DNA of 54,095 nucleotides from Pseudobdellovibrionaceae bacterium (lineage in GTDB: Bacteria; Bdellovibrionota; Bdellovibrionia; Bdellovibrionales; Bdellovibrionaceae): positions 1 through 54,095 of the forward strand of contig JAKFYD010000023.1 of the NCBI GenBank assembly GCA_021731025.1, given 5' to 3'. Shown here in pieces: positions 50,480-54,095 of the stretch (its first letter is position 1; every line of letters starts with the position of its first letter). The notes beneath the pieces were generated by a model. That model was not told the DNA's origin and did not search any database. It worked only from the letters and a program-made list of their open reading frames with translations. The translations under genes and the position numbers were made by a program.

Positions 50480-50874
50480 TACGCCACCCCACCGTCAGCG
50501 CCGAACAGGCTGTCGAAAGTCACCTTGTCTGGAAATAAGCTCATGAATACGCGCTGGCGCGGAAATGTGAACTGGATTTCCAGATGTTGCTTCAGATCTT
50601 TCGATACGAAACCAAAACCCACTGGACGGCGGAATGTCGGATCAACTTCTTCACCAATTTTCTTCGCGAATAGCGTGAAGCTTCCATCGTCGTTCTTGTT
50701 GGGGCATAAAAAGAAAACCTCTTTAGGGAAAGCCCACATCTTGATGACGTAGTACGATCGCTTAGAACCTTCTACTCCGTAGGCTTCGCCAGCTTGGAGC
50801 TCGTTCAAAATTTTTCCGCCTTCTCGGTATCCAGTATAAATATGAAATCGCGCATTGATTTGCGATTTGTTCAT
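50479..50874 (-). CDS. Cargo protein of unknown function, coupled to 50144-50479
   Basis: 131 residues, beta-rich, soluble. It contains ARFHIYTGYREGGKILNEL, KMWAFPKEVFFLCPNKNDDG and PVGFGFVSKDLKQHLEIQF. No family recognised. AAAAGGGGG precedes the ATG. Coupled by a 1-base overlap to the downstream gene, so the two products probably act together. Confidence 0.6.
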   Translation of the reverse strand: MNKSQINARFHIYTGYREGGKILNELQAGEAYGVEGSKRSYYVIKMWAFPKEVFFLCPNKNDDGSFTLFAKKIGEEVDPTFRRPVGFGFVSKDLKQHLEIQFTFPRQRVFMSLFPDKVTFDSLFGADGGVA

Positions 50875-50917
50875 CTTGTCCCCCTTTTGCTGTTAGACAT
50901 CGAAAATAAAGCGGCTC

Positions 50918-51016
50918 TTAATAGATTCGATAGTTAAAAGCCTTGGCCTTTGCTTCGTACAAAAATCTCTCGGCCCGGTCGGCTTTCGCACTGTCTTCGC
51001 GCATGAAAACCATCAT
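50918..51016 (-). CDS. Possible 32-residue ORF
   Basis: The C-terminal 32 codons of a longer shadow frame read FMREDSAKADRAERFLYEAK, a plausible basic helix. It starts just after the upstream gene ends (overlap region 51016-51033 is none), but no good ribosome-binding site is visible. It could be a tiny protein or the frameshifted tail of the upstream gene. Confidence 0.25.
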   Translation of the reverse strand: MMVFMREDSAKADRAERFLYEAKAKAFNYRIY

Positions 51017-51032
51017 ACGAAAGATTGCAGTC

Positions 51033-51326
51033 CTAACGATCGAAATGCCTCTTGAGATTAGGTTTGCTTTCTTCGCCTTTGAATTTGATACCACCATCGA
51101 CAGTTGCGAATGGTGCTGATCCAAAAACTGATTTTTTTGCGACGAATTTTTCGAGATCATTTGCAGTTCCAACATACATTTCCTCCTTTGATTGCGGATT
51201 TTCAAATTGTTTAAGATAAAGTTCCCATTGATTTCTGTTCCAGAATTTCGAGATGATTCTGATCAAATCGTCAGAAGGTGAACTCTCTTGGATCCCAGCC
51301 GATGTGTTAAGTAACTTTAAGCCCAT
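51033..51326 (-). CDS. Small protein of unknown function
   Basis: 97 residues with a very good ribosome-binding site (GGAGGTGA). It reads DDLIRIISKFWNRNQWELYLKQ, then YVGTANDLEKFVAKKS. No family recognised. It belongs to the minus-strand run of small cargo genes (51607 to 50144). Confidence 0.55.
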   Translation of the reverse strand: MGLKLLNTSAGIQESSPSDDLIRIISKFWNRNQWELYLKQFENPQSKEEMYVGTANDLEKFVAKKSVFGSAPFATVDGGIKFKGEESKPNLKRHFDR

Positions 51327-51340
51327 CATTCACCTCCGTT

Positions 51341-51607
51341 CTAAATAGCAATTTCCTGGCACACTTCTTCTCGTGAATCCTGAATATGGCTTTTGCTTTG
51401 CTTGCGCTTGCGGTTCATAATAGCAATCCGTTTTTCAAAATTACCGCAGTCAACATCCATAAGAATTGAATTCCAATCACAGTCCACGCAGAAAGTATCG
51501 ACATCAACTTTGAAAAGATTTTTGCTTCCGCAGCCTTTACACTTAGTAAAGTGTAAGTCCTGAATTTCTTCCCTGCCCCTCGTTTCCCGATTAGATTTGC
51601 TGTCCAT
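51341..51607 (-). CDS. Small zinc-ribbon protein
   Basis: 88 residues from the ATG at 51607, which has AGGGGG upstream; an earlier start at 51637 adds 10 residues. Two CxxC knuckles (TKCKGCGSKN and TFCVDCDWN) form a zinc ribbon, and the C-terminal half is basic and helical (IAIMNRKRKQSKSHI). It is the first gene in the cargo run and may be a small regulator. It resembles the layout, not the sequence, of the zinc-ribbon protein next to the recombinase. Confidence 0.6.
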   Translation of the reverse strand: MDSKSNRETRGREEIQDLHFTKCKGCGSKNLFKVDVDTFCVDCDWNSILMDVDCGNFEKRIAIMNRKRKQSKSHIQDSREEVCQEIAI

Positions 51608-51787
51608 TCTTTTGCCCCCTAATTGATTGGCCGTCATTTGTAGCGACTCACAAAAAGGTTAAATAGACAAATTTCATGCCAAGCAGTTTGTTAATCCCAC
51701 TTGAAATATCCTACATATTTGATTTTATTTATTTAAATGATCAATTTTGGTTTTAACTGGACACTAAAAAAAATGATTTTACCACCG

Positions 51788-51853
51788 CAAAACTTGAAGT
51801 TTTGAATTCAAAGTCTGCAGTGGAATATTTTCAAAACTTGAAAATTTGAATTT
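51788..51853 (+). promoter_or_regulatory. Two 22-bp direct repeats with dyad symmetry upstream of the response regulator
   Basis: CAAAACTTGAAGTTTTGAAT at 51788 and CAAAACTTGAAAATTTGAAT at 51832 differ at only a few positions and are 44 bp apart, about four helical turns. The first includes the inverted repeat CAAAACT-TGA-AGTTTTG. They lie 54-120 bp before the ATG at 51907, the place expected for an activator's tandem binding sites. The rest of 51608-51906 holds no gene that I can support. Confidence 0.5.
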
Positions 51854-51906
51854 CTTTATTTAAAGCAATCCAATAGGTTCACGTTTACTAATTGGGGCGG
51901 TTTTAA

Positions 51907-53442
51907 ATGAAAATGAATTCAGCGAAAATCCAAATTCTCATCTTAGATGATGAGAAAATGTGGCAAACCACAACTCAAAAAATGTGTATCGACGTTTTAA
52001 ATTCGATCATTCCAAACGGAAAAGATATCCAAAAAATTTCTCCAAAATTTTTTATTGCTTCTACACTTGAAGAGGCAAAAGAAATTCTAATGGACAATCA
52101 GATTCATTTATTTCTCCTTGATAAAGATCTTGGCAAAAAAGAGTCTTGTGAAAAAATCAATGGCGTTGACTACATTTCAGAGTTTAAGTCCATCCAACCT
52201 TTATGTCAGATCATTATGTTGACTGCAGACATTTCCGTAAAAGATGTAACGCGCGCCATGAGAAGCGGCGCTTTTGATTACTTATTTAAAAGTCATGAAA
52301 CCGAGCATCAGCAAACACGCATTGAAGTTATTCAAAGATCATTTGAGCATTACGCTGAACAACTAACAAAAGCTAAAATGACTGCACCATTAAAACATGG
52401 ATTGTACTCGAATTACATTTTTATATCGCCAGCAATGCAGCGTCTTGAAAATAAACTTGTGGCTTTTAGCGAAAGCCCAAGACCTGTTTTGCTTCTCGGA
52501 CCAACAGGTCTTGGAAAAGGAGCCGTCGCTCGAAGAATTAATGAACTTCGCCGTATTGAACAAAAACAAACTCATCGCGAGTTTGTACAAATTAATATCG
52601 CCGCTACAGAGAAAAATTTAGTTGAGTCAATACTTTTTGGGACAGAGCCAGGTGCATTCACTGATGCCTCAAAGCATACAAAACCAGGGCTGTTTGATGT
52701 TGCCCGTGATGGGGATATATTTTTAGATGAAATCGGAGATGCCTCACTTGATCTTCAACTCAAATTGCTAAAAGTGATTGAAGAAAAAGAATACTATCGA
52801 GTTGGCGGAAATAAATCTATTAAAACAAATGCACGTTTTATTTTTGCCACCAATAGAGATTTGGGCTCACTCATTATAGAAGGCAAATTCCGTGAAGATT
52901 TTTACATGCGTATTTCCGTGTTTGAAGAAACACTTCCCTCTCTTACGGATCGTAAAGAAGATATTCCTTCGATCATTCAAGGTTTCTTAGATGCAGCTTG
53001 CTCAGCTTCAAAAAAGAAAAGAATTTGCGTAGATGATTTCCCTGATGACCTTATTAACTATTTTCTGCGGGACGAGATTCCTGGCAACATTCGCGGTATT
53101 GAAAATGATATCGAGCGGCTTGTCGCTCACATTCCCTACGATGAATTTTTTAATCCTCAACTTAAATTTTGGAAACGGGCGCTAGGCCATGGACTGCAAA
53201 GTTCGACACGTAAACCGTCAATACTTAATATTGAACAATTGATGAATGCAAAAACCAATTTTCTTGATAAAAATTTTCCTGGCTTGTGGGAGTTAAACCA
53301 AATCCTAGAGAGAAGAGTTTTGGAAGAGGTCCATGCAAAGGGGTTAAGTCTTGATCAAGCTGCAAAGGTGCTAAAGGTTTCTCCGAATACAGTTCTCTCA
53401 CGCAAAAAGCAGTACATTTCATCGAAGGAACAAATTTTATGA
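51907..53442 (+). CDS. Sigma54-type response regulator (receiver, AAA+, Fis HTH)
   Basis: 511 residues, NtrC-like. The receiver has acidic pocket D14-D15, phosphoacceptor candidate D72 in FLLDKDLG, and the conserved Thr and Lys (MLTAD, YLFKSH). The AAA+ domain has Walker A GPTGLGKG (about 198), Walker B DGDIFLDEIGDA, and the sigma54-contact loop as GAFTDA (about 249) instead of GAFTGA. The C-terminal LSLDQAAKVLKVSPNTVLSRKK is a Fis-type helix-turn-helix. The receiver is a little longer than usual between beta 1 and beta 3. It overlaps the H-box gene by 4 bases. Confidence 0.9.
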   Translation: MKMNSAKIQILILDDEKMWQTTTQKMCIDVLNSIIPNGKDIQKISPKFFIASTLEEAKEILMDNQIHLFLLDKDLGKKESCEKINGVDYISEFKSIQPLCQIIMLTADISVKDVTRAMRSGAFDYLFKSHETEHQQTRIEVIQRSFEHYAEQLTKAKMTAPLKHGLYSNYIFISPAMQRLENKLVAFSESPRPVLLLGPTGLGKGAVARRINELRRIEQKQTHREFVQINIAATEKNLVESILFGTEPGAFTDASKHTKPGLFDVARDGDIFLDEIGDASLDLQLKLLKVIEEKEYYRVGGNKSIKTNARFIFATNRDLGSLIIEGKFREDFYMRISVFEETLPSLTDRKEDIPSIIQGFLDAACSASKKKRICVDDFPDDLINYFLRDEIPGNIRGIENDIERLVAHIPYDEFFNPQLKFWKRALGHGLQSSTRKPSILNIEQLMNAKTNFLDKNFPGLWELNQILERRVLEEVHAKGLSLDQAAKVLKVSPNTVLSRKKQYISSKEQIL

Positions 53443-53660
53443 GTGATTCTTCTGTTGATAGTACGACTTTCGATATTCGATTACTCAGACATGATTTACG
53501 GGGACTAATTATGCCTCTGGCAATAGCTCTTGAATGCATGAAATCTGGGGAGCAAACAGACGGGTTAATGCTTCAAGAAGAAGTTTTAAAAAAATTAAAA
53601 AGTATTGTTGAACAACTGGATACTATGGTGGTCTCGCAAAAAGAATCGAGCACACCGTGA
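53439..53660 (+). CDS. 73-residue stand-alone H-box (DHp-like) protein
   Basis: 73 residues, cytoplasmic. Its core LLRHDLRGLIMPLAIALECM is a very good match to the H-box of HisKA-type dimerisation/phosphotransfer domains, with H18 as the likely phosphohistidine; a second helix (EEVLKKLKSIVEQLDTMV) would complete the two-helix hairpin. No ATP-binding domain is present here or in the flanking genes. ATGA overlaps on both sides couple it to the response regulator and the radical SAM gene. A phospho-carrier or phosphatase role is inferred. Confidence 0.7.
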   Translation: MSDSSVDSTTFDIRLLRHDLRGLIMPLAIALECMKSGEQTDGLMLQEEVLKKLKSIVEQLDTMVVSQKESSTP

Positions 53661-53969
53661 AAGCGGCATTAGCAGCAATTGAATCTTTTTTACTGAAAAC
53701 AATCAACGTTGATCGGTATTTACCAATCCAACTTGATATAACCAATGCTTGTAATCTTAAATGCATTCACTGCTATCATCCTCATCACAATAATAATGGC
53801 GCTTCTTCCTTAGACCAATGGAAAGAAATTCTTATTCAGTATAAAGCATTGATTCAAAAAATGCGATATCGCCCATGGGTAATCCTTTGCGGAGGCGAGC
53901 CCCTAGCAAGCCCACATCTTTTACCTTTGCTAAGTTTTATCAAGCAAGAATTACCGCTCTCCTCTCTTA
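53657..53969 (+). pseudogene. Radical SAM protein, truncated by an IS5-family element
   Basis: The GTG start overlaps the preceding stop. The Fe-S-binding motif CNLKCIHCYH (C32, C36, C39) and the SAM motif WVILCGGEPLASPHLLPLL are intact. After about 104 codons, at LPLSSL, the sequence crosses into the IS end; the reading continues to 54040 in IS sequence and is not radical SAM. Most of the beta/alpha barrel and any C-terminal domain are lost, so the enzyme is inactive unless the fragment is repaired. The substrate was probably a peptide or protein (SPASM/PqqE-like style), which is a guess. Confidence 0.8.
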
Positions 53970-54095
53970 GAGCCTATCCGAAAACACCGGCTGCTTTAAA
54001 AGCAATGACTGCAGACACAAGGTGGAGGCAGGCCTCGTAATTGGCTGCCTTCTTTTCCCATCGCACCAACAGTCTACGGAACTTGTTGAACCAAG
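53970..54095 (-). mobile_element. End of an IS5-family insertion sequence
   Basis: GAGCCTATCC at 53970 is the terminal repeat type of IS5-family elements, next to a TTA target. Read on the minus strand, the sequence gives FNKFRRLLVRWEKKAANYE and then CLHLVSAVIAFKAAGVFG followed by a stop at 53974-53976, the typical C-terminus of IS5-family (IS427-like) DDE transposases. The element runs out of the window. Confidence 0.85.
53974..54095 (-). CDS. IS5-family transposase, C-terminal fragment (5' part outside window)
   Basis: 40 codons of the transposase C-terminus are inside the window, with the pattern FNKFRRLLVRWEKK typical of IS5-family DDE transposases. The catalytic DDE residues are outside. 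The gene reads towards the radical SAM gene that the element interrupts. Confidence 0.8.
   Translation of the reverse strand, partial: WFNKFRRLLVRWEKKAANYEACLHLVSAVIAFKAAGVFG

Noticed and set aside
50918-51205. 95-codon minus-strand ORF overlapping 51033-51326
   Set aside because: Its first half overlaps a gene with a much better ribosome-binding site; only the last 32 codons are kept as a low-confidence candidate.
51666-51681. Sigma54-like promoter on the minus strand (TGGCATGAAATTTGTC)
   Set aside because: The -24 half is good and the spacing fits, but the -12 half reads TTGT where GC is nearly invariant, so I did not list it as a feature.
53657-54040. A complete 127-residue radical SAM protein
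   Set aside because: The last 23 codons lie in the IS5-family end; the native frame is cut at 53969.
1-54095. CRISPR array or prophage structural genes
   Set aside because: No regularly spaced repeats and no capsid, terminase or tail genes are visible anywhere in the window.
49390-54095. Right attachment site of the conjugative element
   Set aside because: I searched by eye for a copy of the tRNA-Leu(CAG) 3' end or the CACCAGTG junction and found none; the right border is either beyond the window or too short to see.

Overview
The window looks like chromosome of a Gram-negative, AT-leaning bacterium, most likely Bdellovibrio-like (Bdellovibrionota). This is an inference from style only: many secreted proteins and lipoproteins, a GSIII-type glutamine synthetase, an Rsm22-like protein, an S1-repeat protein, HflX, and integration into tRNA-Leu genes by a large serine recombinase. 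No rRNA gene or species marker is present.

Layout. (1) 1-5128: backbone with an Rsm22-like methyltransferase, a secreted M14 carboxypeptidase, a nonsense-interrupted beta-barrel gene, a TrmK-like methyltransferase, gcvT-gcvH and tRNA-Leu(UAG). (2) 5129-12324: an accessory block starting at the tRNA 3' end. It carries two small secreted proteins, two secreted HExxH proteins (one fused to DUF4105) and a TPR/winged-helix regulator. It is bounded by two copies of a serine recombinase C-terminal tail. (3) 11.7-21.9 kb: a defence island with an HTH protein and its deleted copy flanking AbiEi/AbiEii, then a complete Wadjet jetABCD operon, then a nucleotidyltransferase/ribbon-helix-helix toxin-antitoxin pair under a promoter buried in a 30-bp perfect palindrome. 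(4) 22.5-35.4 kb: backbone with small membrane proteins, a large phosphatase-like/hydrolase fusion, hflX, an S1-repeat protein, GSIII, a lipoprotein nuclease, a MarR regulator and an RlmM/FtsJ-type methyltransferase. (5) 35.5 kb to about 51.6 kb: an integrative conjugative element in tRNA-Leu(CAG). It has a large serine recombinase whose 3' coding end runs antisense through the whole tRNA, a coupled zinc-ribbon protein, an orphan DNA methyltransferase, a MOBC-type relaxase, an FtsK-like coupling protein and a VirB2/3/4/5/6/8/9/10-type secretion operon without VirB11, followed by small cargo genes. (6) 51.9-54.1 kb: a translationally coupled operon of a sigma54-type response regulator, a 73-residue protein that looks like an isolated histidine-kinase H-box domain, and a radical SAM gene cut by the end of an IS5-family insertion sequence.

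How it fits together. Two tRNA-Leu genes act as integration sites for related serine-recombinase elements. Three homologous recombinase-tail segments (5129-5230, 12199-12324, 35594-35700) are the fossil or live attachment ends. The first site has accreted secreted-protein and defence cargo and lost its recombinase; the second still has a recombinase and a conjugation apparatus. The least familiar pieces are the secreted HExxH/DUF4105 cluster with its TPR regulator, the response regulator/H-box/radical SAM operon, and the recombinase whose C-terminus is encoded by the antisense strand of its target tRNA.
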